Assembly (NCBI GenBank): GCA_034933285.1
Contig: JAYFNT010000002.1
Coordinates: forward strand, 186,001 to 250,000
Reading direction: 5' to 3'
Source of the DNA: RPRC01 sp034933285
GTDB taxonomy: Bacteria > Desulfobacterota > Desulfuromonadia > Geobacterales > Geobacteraceae
DNA length: 64,000 nt
Position 1 is the stretch's first letter. Every line of letters starts with the position of its first letter. Below are positions 51,437-60,527 of this stretch, in pieces. The notes under the pieces are model-generated. The model had not been told where the DNA came from. It saw only the letters and a program-made list of their open reading frames with translations, and did not search any database. The translations under genes and the position numbers were made by a program.

Positions 51437-52492
51437 TTGGCAAAGCGTTTGCTGGTAAGAGGAAATGAAGCTATCTGCAGGGGAGCCATCGAGGCAGGAT
51501 GCCGCTTTTACTTCGGTTATCCCATCACTCCCCAGAATGATATACCGGAGTACATGTCACGGGAGATGCCGAAGTTGAACGGAGTCTTCATACAGGCCGA
51601 AAGTGAAATTGCCTCCGTCAACATGGTCATGGGCGCAGCTTCAACCGGAGCGAGGGCCATGACTTCTTCTTCCAGCCCGGGCATATCATTGAAAATGGAA
51701 GCAATTTCCTATATGGCCGGCATGGAGTTGCCCTGCCTGATAGTGAACATTTCCAGATCCGGTCCGGGCCTGGGTGGAATCGACGCCTCCCAGGGGGACT
51801 ATTTCCAGGCGGTGAAGGGTGGCGGACATGGAGGTTACCACATAATCGTCCTTGCTCCTGCTTCGATACAGGAGATGTACGATCTGACCATGCTGGCTTT
51901 CGATCTTGCGGAGATCTACCGCACTCCTGTCATGATCCTGGGTGATTCGGTTGTCGGGCAGATGAAGGAACCCCTTGTGCCGCATCCACGGCCGGAAAGG
52001 GAACTGCCGGCCAAGGACTGGGCGCTGCGTGGCAAGGGCGACGGGGAGCAGAGATTCATCAAGTCCCTCTACCTGGGTGACGGCGAGCTGGAGGCGCACA
52101 ACTGGAAGCTTGATGCCAAATACAGGGAAATGAAGGCCAAGGAAGCGCGTTTTGAGGATTTCCAGACCAGCGATGCGGAACTCATCGTGACCGGCTTCGG
52201 TTCGGCAGCCAGGATTGCCAAGACCGCGGTCATGATGGCCCGTGAAGAGGGGCTCAAGGTCGGGCTGCTCCGTCCGATCACCCTGTTCCCTTTCCCGTCG
52301 GCCGCCTTTGCCGAAAGGACCGCCCGGTGCAAGAAAGTCCTGGACGTGGAATTGAATACCGGGCAGATGGTTGAGGATGTCCGTCTGTCGGTTGCACGTG
52401 ACGCTGAGGTGTATTTTTACGGCAGACCTTCCGGGACCGGCTCACTGCCTACTCCGGAGGAGATATTGGGCCAGATAAAGAAGTATTATTGA
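51437..52492 (+). CDS. korA: 2-oxoacid:ferredoxin oxidoreductase, alpha subunit
   Basis: A 351-residue subunit with the pyrimidine-type domain YYFGYPITPQNDIPEY-like block (here FYFGYPITPQNDIPEYMS), MTSSSSPGISLKMEAISY and the C-terminal VELNTGQMVEDVRLSVA and FYGRPSGTGSLPTP. TTG at 51437 is the start, with GGGGAGG 6 bp upstream. The enzyme oxidises 2-oxoglutarate or a branched-chain 2-oxoacid to the acyl-CoA, or works in reverse. VorB and KorA cannot be separated by sequence reading; Kor is favoured by the Geobacter-like context. Confidence 0.88.
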   Translation: MAKRLLVRGNEAICRGAIEAGCRFYFGYPITPQNDIPEYMSREMPKLNGVFIQAESEIASVNMVMGAASTGARAMTSSSSPGISLKMEAISYMAGMELPCLIVNISRSGPGLGGIDASQGDYFQAVKGGGHGGYHIIVLAPASIQEMYDLTMLAFDLAEIYRTPVMILGDSVVGQMKEPLVPHPRPERELPAKDWALRGKGDGEQRFIKSLYLGDGELEAHNWKLDAKYREMKAKEARFEDFQTSDAELIVTGFGSAARIAKTAVMMAREEGLKVGLLRPITLFPFPSAAFAERTARCKKVLDVELNTGQMVEDVRLSVARDAEVYFYGRPSGTGSLPTPEEILGQIKKYY

Positions 52493-52616
52493 TAACGCGG
52501 TCCCGGACAGGTGACGCAATCCGCTGCATAAGCTTCCGCATCCCGAGGTGATTTTACGGCTGCCGGTTGCTGGAGTGGAGCACTTATTTCCCGTATCCAT
52601 AAGAAGAGGTACTGAA

Positions 52617-53360
52617 ATGCAACAGGTATTCAAAAGGCCGGTCAGTCTCAAGGATGTGCAAACCCATTTCTGCCCCGGATGCCACCACGGCACCATCCAC
52701 AGGCTGGTTGCCGAAGCCCTGGATGAATTTGGCCTGCAGAACGAGACCATCGGCATAGCATCCATCGGCTGTTCGGTGTTTCTTTACCACTATTTCGATA
52801 TCGATGTGATCGAATCCCCGCATGGCCGGGCGCCCGCGGTGGCCACCGGCGTGAAGCGGGCACGGCCGGACAGGTTCGTCTTTACCTACCAGGGTGACGG
52901 TGACCTGGCCGCGATCGGCACGGCAGAGATCATTCACGCGGCCAATCGGGGCGAGCGCATATCGGTCATCTTCGTGAACAATACCACCTATGGCATGACC
53001 GGCGGACAGATGGCTCCAACCACGCTCCTGGGACAGAAAACTTCGACTTCGCCCTATGGCAGAAGCCCCCAGGTCGAGGGCTACCCCATCAGAATGGCCG
53101 AGCTTCTGAGCGGACTCGAAGGCGTGGCTTTCTCGGCACGCGTCGCGGTTAATTCACCAAAGAATCTCATGGATGCGAAGAAGCAGATCAAAAAAGCCTT
53201 CCGCTACCAGGTGGAGGGGAAGGGGTTTTCTTTCGTAGAGGTGCTTGCTGCATGCCCCACGAACTGGGGGATGAACCCCATCGAGGCCAACGAGCGGGTC
53301 GGCAGGGAGATGTGCGAATTCTTCAAACTGGGGACGTTCAAGAACACCGCCGAACTGTGA
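52617..53360 (+). CDS. korB: 2-oxoacid:ferredoxin oxidoreductase, beta (TPP) subunit
   Basis: A 247-residue subunit that binds thiamine pyrophosphate. FCPGCHHGTIHRLV and IGCSVFLYHYFDID are the TPP/cluster segments; GDGDLAAIGTAEIIHAAN is the GDG-type TPP motif. NNTTYGMTGGQMAPTT and the CPTNWGMNPIEA region complete the family pattern. The ATG at 52617 follows AAGAGGTAC. Confidence 0.9.
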   Translation: MQQVFKRPVSLKDVQTHFCPGCHHGTIHRLVAEALDEFGLQNETIGIASIGCSVFLYHYFDIDVIESPHGRAPAVATGVKRARPDRFVFTYQGDGDLAAIGTAEIIHAANRGERISVIFVNNTTYGMTGGQMAPTTLLGQKTSTSPYGRSPQVEGYPIRMAELLSGLEGVAFSARVAVNSPKNLMDAKKQIKKAFRYQVEGKGFSFVEVLAACPTNWGMNPIEANERVGREMCEFFKLGTFKNTAEL

Positions 53361-53416
53361 TTTCCACCGGTGGTCGGGAAGGTTTGCCCACATATACCAA
53401 GGATGGGGGACTGTTG

Positions 53417-53962
53417 ATGAGGCATGATTTGTACATGGCCGGTTTCGGCGGGCAGGGAGTGCTCCTCGCGGGAACGCTGCTTTCACATGCGGCAATGATC
53501 GAGGACAAGAATGTATCTTTTATGCCGTCATATGGCGTGGAGAAGCGCGGCGGCGCTGCCATGTGCACTGTGGTCATCTCCGATGGAGACGTCGGTTCGC
53601 CGGTGATCGGCAACCCTGCTGTCGGGGTGCTGCTGAACCAGACGGCATTCGACAAGTACTGTTCCAGGATCAAGCGGGGAGGAGTCTGCATCGTAAATAC
53701 ATCTCTGGTCGACCCTGCTACCTGTTCCAGGCAGGATATCGAGTTCATTCCCATACCGATGAACTCGATTGCAATGGATATAGGTAACTCGCGGATGGTG
53801 AACATGGTGGCCGTGGGAGCTTATGCAGCCAGGACGGGTGCCGTAACGCTGGCAGCGTTGGCCGAAGCCCTGAAAGATACTCTGCCCGAACGCAACCACA
53901 AATACATCCCCGACAACATAAGAGCGATTGAGGCCGGTGCGGCACAGATTCACCGGCAATGA
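53417..53962 (+). CDS. korC: 2-oxoacid:ferredoxin oxidoreductase, gamma subunit
   Basis: A 181-residue subunit with the GFGGQGVLLAGTLL signature and the later SYGVEKRGGAAMCTVVIS and NMVAVGAYAARTGAV blocks. It completes the four-subunit enzyme with korD-A-B. The start at 53417 is inside a longer frame; TTG 53414 is an alternative. Confidence 0.9.
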   Translation: MRHDLYMAGFGGQGVLLAGTLLSHAAMIEDKNVSFMPSYGVEKRGGAAMCTVVISDGDVGSPVIGNPAVGVLLNQTAFDKYCSRIKRGGVCIVNTSLVDPATCSRQDIEFIPIPMNSIAMDIGNSRMVNMVAVGAYAARTGAVTLAALAEALKDTLPERNHKYIPDNIRAIEAGAAQIHRQ

Positions 53963-54006
53963 CGGTCAAAATACAAAGTGCGCCTTCGGTATGGCATTCA
54001 AAATGC

Positions 54007-54035
54007 TTGACGGCCAGTAATGTCTCTGGTATATA
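54007..54035 (+). promoter_or_regulatory. Promoter of the tRNA-Gln/tRNA-Glu pair
   Basis: TTGACG and TATATA with a 17-bp spacer, 14 bp before tRNA-Gln. Confidence 0.6.
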
Positions 54036-54049
54036 GTTTCTCTGCCTGA

Positions 54050-54123
54050 TGGGGGATCGTCTAGCGGCAGGACTGCGGACTCTGACTCCGCCAACCAAGG
54101 TTCGAATCCTTGTCCCCCAGCCA
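54050..54123 (+). tRNA. tRNA-Gln (CTG)
   Basis: Acceptor TGGGGGA/TCCCCCA, anticodon loop CTCTGAC (CTG), CCA encoded. Confidence 0.95.
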
Positions 54124-54159
54124 TTCAACCATGCCTTCGGCTACGCCATATACCGGCTT

Positions 54160-54234
54160 GGTCCCATCGTCTAGCGGTTAGGACACCGGCCTTTCACGTC
54201 GGTAACAGGGGTTCAAGTCCCCTTGGGATCACCA
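54160..54234 (+). tRNA. tRNA-Glu (TTC)
   Basis: Acceptor GGTCCCA/TGGGATC, anticodon loop CTTTCAC (TTC), CCA encoded. Confidence 0.95.
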
Positions 54235-54423
54235 CTCATTTCTCAAAAACTCATCCGACAGAAGAACATCCTCAGTTGACGTTTCCTCTTTTTCGTCCCC
54301 AGTCAAATCTATCTACACAAGTGTCAGGCGATCATTCGCAAAATCAACTCAACCGGGATCGGGACCGCTGTTCCGGACATGCGCGGAAGACCGGTTTTGC
54401 TAGCGTAAACGAAGTATTAGCGG

Positions 54424-54452
54424 TTGCTGTACCTTTGAACCTATGTTATAAA
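54424..54452 (+). promoter_or_regulatory. Promoter for the nadC-birA-coaX operon
   Basis: TTGCTG and TATAAA with a 17-bp spacer, 33 bp before the nadC start. Confidence 0.5.
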
Positions 54453-54484
54453 TGGTCATTGCCGCGGTTTTGGGGGAACGGTTC

Positions 54485-55315
54485 ATGCTGGGTATAGACG
54501 CGATAATTGAAAACGCACTCCGGGAGGACATACACACCGGTGACCTGACGACCATGGCGGTGGTCGAGGGGAAGCGGCCGTCACGTGCGAGGTTGATTGC
54601 CAAGGAACCTTTCGTGGTGGCCGGCTTGCAGGTTGCCTCAAGAGTTTTTTTCCTGCTGGATCCCGGCGTCGTTTTCACCCCGCTTTTTTCTGACGGAGAT
54701 GCCGTGTCCAAGGGTGACGTCATAGCCGAACTGCAGGGGGATGCGTCAGTCCTTCTCCAGGGAGAACGGGTTGCCCTGAACCTGCTGCAGAGAATGTGCG
54801 GAATCGCGACCCTCACGGCTCGATACCGCGACGCGGTAAGCGGGACCCGCGCCAGGGTCGTGGATACCCGGAAGACCACCCCGGGGCTGCGCCTGCTGGA
54901 AAAGTATGCCGTGCGCGTCGGAGGGGGAGCCAATCACCGGACCGGCCTGTATGACGGCGTTCTCATCAAGGAGAACCACATCGCCGCTGCCGGCGGTATT
55001 GCCGTCGCCATCGGACGGGCCAGGAAAGCAATACCCCATACCTTGAAAATCGAGATTGAAACGGAAACCCTGGAACAGGTTGCCGAGGCGCTGCAGGCAG
55101 GCGCCGACATCATCATGCTCGACAACATGGATCCGGATGCCATGCGCAAGGCGGTTGGCATGATAGACGGGAAAGCCGTTGTCGAGGCTTCCGGCGGCGT
55201 AACGCTGGAGACCATCGGCCGGATCGCGGCAACCGGTGTGGATATCATCTCTGTCGGTGCTCTTACCCACTCGGCCCGGGCAATGGACATTTCCATGCTG
55301 CTGGAGGATGCATGA
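54485..55315 (+). CDS. nadC: Nicotinate-nucleotide pyrophosphorylase (carboxylating)
   Basis: A 276-residue quinolinate phosphoribosyltransferase of NAD synthesis. ALREDIHTGDLTT opens the family; RVVDTRKTTPGLRLLEKYAVR holds the substrate and PRPP residues when split at TRKTTPG. NHRTGLYDGVLIKENHI and IIMLDNMDPDAMRKAV are core blocks. The ATG at 54485 with GGGGGAACGG upstream is preferred. The end overlaps birA by 4 bp. Confidence 0.96.
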   Translation: MLGIDAIIENALREDIHTGDLTTMAVVEGKRPSRARLIAKEPFVVAGLQVASRVFFLLDPGVVFTPLFSDGDAVSKGDVIAELQGDASVLLQGERVALNLLQRMCGIATLTARYRDAVSGTRARVVDTRKTTPGLRLLEKYAVRVGGGANHRTGLYDGVLIKENHIAAAGGIAVAIGRARKAIPHTLKIEIETETLEQVAEALQAGADIIMLDNMDPDAMRKAVGMIDGKAVVEASGGVTLETIGRIAATGVDIISVGALTHSARAMDISMLLEDA

Positions 55316-56322
55316 GGGAAGCCGCATTCAGCACGGGCAGGATTGAACTGACCCTGGAACAGCGATTGCTGGGACTCTTTCGCCAGAGTGACGACGGGGT
55401 GCTGTCCGGAGAAAGAATCGGAGCGGTTCTGAGCATTTCCAGGACCGCCGTCTGGAAGCATGTGAAACGCCTGCGTGACAAGGGTTACCAAATTGATGCC
55501 GTGCCTGCCCGGGGGTACAGGCTTGTTGCCGCGCCGGATACTCTCACGGTTGACGAGCTGGCTCCAGGACTCTCAACCTTGCGCATCGGCTGCCGCATAG
55601 TAAGCGTGCCGGAAACCGGATCTACAAACCAGCTTGCCTTCCAGCTCGCGAACGAGGGGGCTGTTGACGGCACTGCGGTCATTGCCGAAACCCAGACGGG
55701 GGGGAGGGGGCGCCTGGGAAGGCGCTGGGAATCACCCCCGGCAGTGAACCTTTATTGCTCCGTCATCATCCGTCCACCCATCCCTCCCATGCATGCATCC
55801 CAGCTCACGTTTCTGTCAGCAGTAGCTGTTTCCCGGGCCATCGAGAAATCCACCGGGCTCGGTCCCCGGATCAAATGGCCGAATGACATACTGATCAACG
55901 GCCGGAAGGTTGCCGGCCTCCTCAATGAGATGAATGCGGAGACGGATACCATCCACTGCGTGGTTCTTGGTATCGGGGTCAACATCAACATGGAGAGGAG
56001 CCAGTTCCCGGAAGGGCTCCGGCAGCCCGCGACTTCACTGCTCCTGGAGAGCGGAAGGGCAGTGGACCGGCGTGAATTCACCAGGGATCTCCTTTCGGAA
56101 CTTGACAGCCTTTATGACGGCTATCTGCGCAACGGTTTCACCGAAATAAGGGATGAATGGCTGGCACGCAGCATGCTGATGGGGAAACGGGTCCGGGTGT
56201 CATTCGGCGAGGGTGAAACGTCGGGTGAGGTCGCGGGTATCGATAGTGACGGCGCTTTGCTCCTCAAGCGGGGAAACGGTTCCATGGAAAGGGTTCTGGC
56301 CGGCGACGTGACCGTACTTTGA
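55312..56322 (+). CDS. birA: Bifunctional biotin ligase/biotin operon repressor
   Basis: A 336-residue protein with an N-terminal winged helix (residues 14-62, GVLSGERIGAVLSISRTAVW with KHVKRLRDKGY) and a biotin ligase core with the biotinyl-AMP loop GRGRLGRRW (131-139). KWPNDILINGRKVAGLLNEM is the catalytic block holding the key Lys. It biotinylates acetyl-CoA carboxylase, and the winged helix implies repression of biotin genes. ATGA overlap with nadC, in an operon with coaX. Confidence 0.96.
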   Translation: MREAAFSTGRIELTLEQRLLGLFRQSDDGVLSGERIGAVLSISRTAVWKHVKRLRDKGYQIDAVPARGYRLVAAPDTLTVDELAPGLSTLRIGCRIVSVPETGSTNQLAFQLANEGAVDGTAVIAETQTGGRGRLGRRWESPPAVNLYCSVIIRPPIPPMHASQLTFLSAVAVSRAIEKSTGLGPRIKWPNDILINGRKVAGLLNEMNAETDTIHCVVLGIGVNINMERSQFPEGLRQPATSLLLESGRAVDRREFTRDLLSELDSLYDGYLRNGFTEIRDEWLARSMLMGKRVRVSFGEGETSGEVAGIDSDGALLLKRGNGSMERVLAGDVTVL

Positions 56323-56332
56323 GGCAGCCGGA

Positions 56333-56366
56333 CTGCCTGCTCGGCGTTCAGACATCACGGATTCAG
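56333..56366. repeat. Dispersed 34-bp repeat, copy 2
   Basis: CTGCCTGCTCGGCGTTCAGA onwards to GGATTCAG, in the birA-coaX gap. It matches 34994-35027 at about 30 of 34 positions. Confidence 0.5.
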
Positions 56367-56411
56367 GGGAGAACATAACAGCGCGACAGCGAAAATCCGG
56401 AGGGATTCAGT

Positions 56412-57194
56412 TTGCTTCTGGTCATAGATGTGGGCAACAGCAATACCGTTCTTGGCCTTTACGATGACGAGCGCCTGGTCAGGGACTGGCGGATCGCAAC
56501 CGACACGGCCAAGACCGCGGATGAATACGCGGTTCTGATAAGAGAGTTGTTCTCTTTTTCAGGTTTCCGTTACGACGATGTGGGGGACATCATACTGTCT
56601 TCGGTGGTTCCCGCTCTTACAGGAGTTCTGGAAAGGCTGGCAAACAGCTACTTCAATCTCAAGCCCTATATCGTGGGGCCGGGCATCAAAACCGGCATGT
56701 CGATCCAGTACGAGAATCCCAAGGAGGTTGGCGCCGACCGCATCGTCAATGCCGTCGCGGGTTTCGAGCGATACGGCACAGCCCTGATCATTGTGGATTT
56801 CGGCACGGCCACCACGTTTGACATGGTCAATGCAAGGGGACAGTATTGCGGCGGCGTAATTGCGCCCGGAATAATGATTTCGGCGGAGGCCCTTTTCCAG
56901 AAAGCCAGCAAGCTGCCGCGGATAGAGGTTGTGAAACCGCCCTCGATCATTGCCAAGAACACGGTAGGCGCCATGCAGGCCGGTATTTATTACGGCTATG
57001 TGGGTATGGTCGACGAAATCGTTTCACGCATGAAGGCCGAGAGCAGGGACCCCCCTCGTGTCATTGCCACAGGGGGATTGGCCGCCCTTATAGCCCCGGA
57101 AACGAAAACCATAGAAGAGGTGCACGAATACCTGACTCTGGAAGGCCTGCGAATTCTTTACGAGAGGAATGCGCGGCAGTCGCCGGCGCCCTAG
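56412..57194 (+). CDS. coaX: Type III pantothenate kinase
   Basis: A 260-residue ASKHA-fold kinase for the first step of CoA synthesis. LLVIDVGNSNTVLGLYD is the phosphate-1 motif, ALIIVDFGTATTFDMVN the phosphate-2 motif, and GGVIAPGIMISAEALF the pantothenate loop. The start is TTG at 56412 after CCGGAGGG. Pairing with birA is common in Geobacteraceae and Clostridia. Confidence 0.95.
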   Translation: MLLVIDVGNSNTVLGLYDDERLVRDWRIATDTAKTADEYAVLIRELFSFSGFRYDDVGDIILSSVVPALTGVLERLANSYFNLKPYIVGPGIKTGMSIQYENPKEVGADRIVNAVAGFERYGTALIIVDFGTATTFDMVNARGQYCGGVIAPGIMISAEALFQKASKLPRIEVVKPPSIIAKNTVGAMQAGIYYGYVGMVDEIVSRMKAESRDPPRVIATGGLAALIAPETKTIEEVHEYLTLEGLRILYERNARQSPAP

Positions 57195-57258
57195 CCACTG
57201 AAACTACTTTGAGCCATGCAGGAGGGGTAATTTCCATCAGATAAATCAAGGGGGATTT

Positions 57259-59343
57259 ATGGCAAAGTATGACACCGCAAAAGTGAGAAACGTTGGAATT
57301 GTGGCCCATGGGGGGGCGGGCAAGACCTCCCTCACCGAAGCCATTCTCTTTACCGTGGGCATGAACGACCGCCTCGGCCGTGTCGACGACGGTTCATCGA
57401 CCATGGACTTCGAACCGGAAGAGATCAAGAGAAAGATCACCGTCTCCTCATCTCTCAACCATGGTGAATGGAATGGTCACAGTATCCACCTGATAGATAC
57501 CCCGGGATACGGCGATTTCATTGCCGATACCAAGTCATGTCTGCGGGTCCTGGGAGGAGCTGTGGTCATGATTTCCGCCATTTCGGGTGTCAAGGTCCAG
57601 ACCGAGGAAGTATGGGAATGGGCCAACGAGGCTGAAATTCCCCGCATAGCCTTTGTTAACAAGATGGACCGTGAACGCGCCAATTTCCTCCGGGCCATGG
57701 GCGACATGGAAAAGGCCCTTGGCGCGCGTGCCGTTGCCGTGCAGATCCCCCTCGGCGCTGAGGAGAATTTTGAAGGTGTCATAGACCTGGTTACGATGAA
57801 GGCTTTCAGGTACCAGAAGGATATGTCCGGCAAGTTTGCCGAAACGGACATTCCCGCCGAGTACCTGGCGGATGCCGAAAGCATGCGGGAAAAGATGGTC
57901 GAGACCGTGGCCGAGGCCTATGACGCACTGACGGAGAAATTCCTCGACGTCGGCGAGCTGACCGAAGAAGAGATTCTTGACGGACTGAGGGTCGGTACGT
58001 TGCGCAACACCTTTACCCCGGTCTTCTGCGGTTCGGCCACCATGAACATCGGTGTGTCCCAGCTGCTGGACTACATCTGCCAGTGTCTCCCCTCACCCCT
58101 TGACCGCGGGAATGTTACCGGCATCAATCCGAAGACCAACGAAGTGGAAGAACGGTCCCCGGAAGAGACGCAACCGTTTTCCGCGCTCGTGTTCAAGACC
58201 ACTTCGGATCCCTACACCGGCAAGATCACCGTTTTCAGGGTCTATTCAGGGGTCCTCAATTCCGATTCCACCGTTTACAACTCCACCCGGGACAGCGTAG
58301 AGCGCATCGGCCAGATTTACGAACTGGAAGGCAAGAAGCAGAAGCCTATAAAGCAGGCTGTGGCGGGGGACATCGTTGCCGTGGCCAAGCTGAAGGAAAC
58401 GGTCAGCGGCGATACCCTGTGCGATGCCGACAAACCCATCGTCTACGAGCCGGCCAAGTCACTGGACCCGGTGATCTCGTACGCCATCCAGCCCAAGACC
58501 AAGAACGACGAGGACAAGATCCACGGAGCGCTCCAGAGGCTGATGGAGGAAGACCAGACCATATCGCTGCGCCGCGACGAACAGACACGCGAACTCATCA
58601 TTTCCGGGATGGGGCAGGTGCACCTGGAAGTCACCATCGAGAAGCTGCGCCGCAAATTCAGCGTTGAAGTCGAGCTGAAGACTCCGAAAGTTCCCTACCT
58701 TGAGACAATGAAAAGCTCGGTCAAGGTGCAGGGCAAATACAAGAAACAGTCCGGCGGGCGCGGACAGTACGGCGACTGCTGGGTTGAATTCATCCCCCGG
58801 GGACGCGGCGATGGTTACCAGTTCGAGGACAAGATCGTGGGCGGTGTCATTCCGAAAACGTACATCCCGGCTGTCGACAAGGGTATTCAGGAAGCTTCGC
58901 TGGAAGGGGCTCTCGCCGGGTATCCCGTGGTGGATTTCAAGGCCGTGCTCTACGACGGTTCGTTTCACACCGTCGACTCCTCGGAAATGGCCTTCAAGAT
59001 CGCCGGTTCCATGGCATTCAAGAAAGCAATGGAGATTGCCAAGCCGGTCCTTCTCGAACCTATCATGAAAATGAAGATCACGGTGCCGGAAGACAATATG
59101 GGTGATGTCATCGGCGATCTGAACTCGCGCCGCGGCAAGGTGGTGGGTGTGGAGCCCAAGGCGAATTCGCAGATAATCAGGGCGGTCGTTCCCATGGCTG
59201 AGGTACTGACCTATGCCAACGATCTTCGGTCCATGACCAGTGACCGGGGTCTTTTCAGCACGGAGTTTTCCCATTACGAGGAGCTGCCGAGTCATCTGGC
59301 ACAGAAGGCGATCAACGACGCAGCGGCAAATAACAAGGCGTAG
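57259..59343 (+). CDS. Elongation factor G paralogue (EF-G-2 type)
   Basis: A 694-residue translational GTPase with five EF-G domains. The G1 motif is AHGGAGKT (residues 16-23), not the AHIDAGKT of canonical EF-G; G3 is DTPGYGDF, and G4 NKMD is normal. The switch I region DFEPEEIKRKITVSSSL resembles EF-G-2 of Thermus, whose role is not fixed. Domain IV and the C-terminal GDVIGDLNSRRGKVVG are intact. It is separate from the usual str operon, so the cell probably has another EF-G. Confidence 0.9.
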   Translation: MAKYDTAKVRNVGIVAHGGAGKTSLTEAILFTVGMNDRLGRVDDGSSTMDFEPEEIKRKITVSSSLNHGEWNGHSIHLIDTPGYGDFIADTKSCLRVLGGAVVMISAISGVKVQTEEVWEWANEAEIPRIAFVNKMDRERANFLRAMGDMEKALGARAVAVQIPLGAEENFEGVIDLVTMKAFRYQKDMSGKFAETDIPAEYLADAESMREKMVETVAEAYDALTEKFLDVGELTEEEILDGLRVGTLRNTFTPVFCGSATMNIGVSQLLDYICQCLPSPLDRGNVTGINPKTNEVEERSPEETQPFSALVFKTTSDPYTGKITVFRVYSGVLNSDSTVYNSTRDSVERIGQIYELEGKKQKPIKQAVAGDIVAVAKLKETVSGDTLCDADKPIVYEPAKSLDPVISYAIQPKTKNDEDKIHGALQRLMEEDQTISLRRDEQTRELIISGMGQVHLEVTIEKLRRKFSVEVELKTPKVPYLETMKSSVKVQGKYKKQSGGRGQYGDCWVEFIPRGRGDGYQFEDKIVGGVIPKTYIPAVDKGIQEASLEGALAGYPVVDFKAVLYDGSFHTVDSSEMAFKIAGSMAFKKAMEIAKPVLLEPIMKMKITVPEDNMGDVIGDLNSRRGKVVGVEPKANSQIIRAVVPMAEVLTYANDLRSMTSDRGLFSTEFSHYEELPSHLAQKAINDAAANNKA

Positions 59344-59373
59344 TATTTTCATGGAAAGGGGGGGACAGCATCG

Positions 59374-60516
59374 ATGGTAGAAACGGGATTGCCCCAAAAA
59401 AGGGAAAAAACCGGTCTTGCGGGGGAGGGAGGAAGCAGCGCCAAAGGCATTCTGTTGGTTCTTGCCGCCCTTGCGGTCTGTTTCGGCTATTTCTACTTCT
59501 TTACTGACATCTTCCGTTCGAAAGACGAAATCGCCGGGCAGCGCGACATCATTTCTTCCGAAGTCAGGAAAGCAATGCCTGCACGCAGCGGTGCAACTCC
59601 CCAGGCAACAGCCCAAGGAAAAAGCGCTGCTCCCGCGGTTCCCGAGACAGGCTCCGTGAAGCCTGCCGAAGTTGCTGTGCCCCCCCAGCCAACTGCCTCT
59701 CAGTCGAAACAGCCGTCTGAACAAAAAGCGCCGGCCGCCGGGATGAAAGCCAAGGCGGTTCCCGCATCCGGAAAATTGACGGAAAAAACAGCCGCGGTCA
59801 AGGCAGGGGATGCTCAGAAGAAGGCCCCGGCGGCAAAAACACCGGACAAGCAGCAAAAACCCAGGGTCGCAACAGCCAAGACAGCAGAAAAGCCGCCCAA
59901 GACTTCCACGCCTGCGCAGAAGAATGGCGATGCCAAGAAAGGCGCGGCAGGCAAAACCGCTGCCGCTCCCGTGAAAACCGCAACCGTGCAGAAGACCGGG
60001 ACGGACGCTGAAAAAACACCCGCGGCCGCTCCTGCTCCTTCGGCGGTGAAAAAGACCGGCGGGGCTTTCACCCTGGTTATCGGGACGTATGTGCTGAAGT
60101 CTTCCATGACCGCGGACAAGGCCAAGCTTGAACGGGCCGGTTTCAAACAGGTTTCAGTCGTGGCAAAAAAAAGAAGCGAGCCGATGAACCGGCTGTATGT
60201 GGCCGATTTCAGCACCCAGTCGGAGGCCCAAGCGGAGTTGAACAGGGTGAGAAACGCGAGTAAGGATGCCTTTGTTTTGAAGGAAAACGGCCGATATTCG
60301 GTGTATGCAGGTTCGTATTATGCCTATGAACGGGCCATGGAGATGCGTGAGCAGTTGAACGGGAAAGGGCTGAACCCGACCATCAGAAAATCGGTGGCGC
60401 CGGTTCCGACCTATACCCTGACGGGCGGGAGTTTTTCCTCCCGCGAGGATGCTCTGGAGGAGGCTGCAAAGCTGAAAAAACTGGGTTTCAAACCTTTCGT
60501 GTCCGCAAGAAAGTAG
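59374..60516 (+). CDS. SPOR-domain membrane protein
   Basis: A 380-residue bitopic protein. One membrane segment (GILLVLAALAVCFGYFYFF, residues about 25-43) is followed by a 170-residue low-complexity linker rich in Ala, Lys, Pro and Thr, then about 150 residues with two SPOR-like units (FTLVIGTYVLKSSMTADKAK and YTLTGGSFSSREDALEEAAK). SPOR domains bind denuded peptidoglycan at septa. Downstream neighbours are a helical-repeat protein and an MglA-like GTPase. Confidence 0.8.
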   Translation: MVETGLPQKREKTGLAGEGGSSAKGILLVLAALAVCFGYFYFFTDIFRSKDEIAGQRDIISSEVRKAMPARSGATPQATAQGKSAAPAVPETGSVKPAEVAVPPQPTASQSKQPSEQKAPAAGMKAKAVPASGKLTEKTAAVKAGDAQKKAPAAKTPDKQQKPRVATAKTAEKPPKTSTPAQKNGDAKKGAAGKTAAAPVKTATVQKTGTDAEKTPAAAPAPSAVKKTGGAFTLVIGTYVLKSSMTADKAKLERAGFKQVSVVAKKRSEPMNRLYVADFSTQSEAQAELNRVRNASKDAFVLKENGRYSVYAGSYYAYERAMEMREQLNGKGLNPTIRKSVAPVPTYTLTGGSFSSREDALEEAAKLKKLGFKPFVSARK

Positions 60517-60527
60517 CCCTGCTGACC

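Noticed and set aside
58459..59856. A 465-codon minus-strand frame spanning the EF-G paralogue and SPOR gene
   Set aside because: It covers two well-supported plus-strand genes and shows no known domain.
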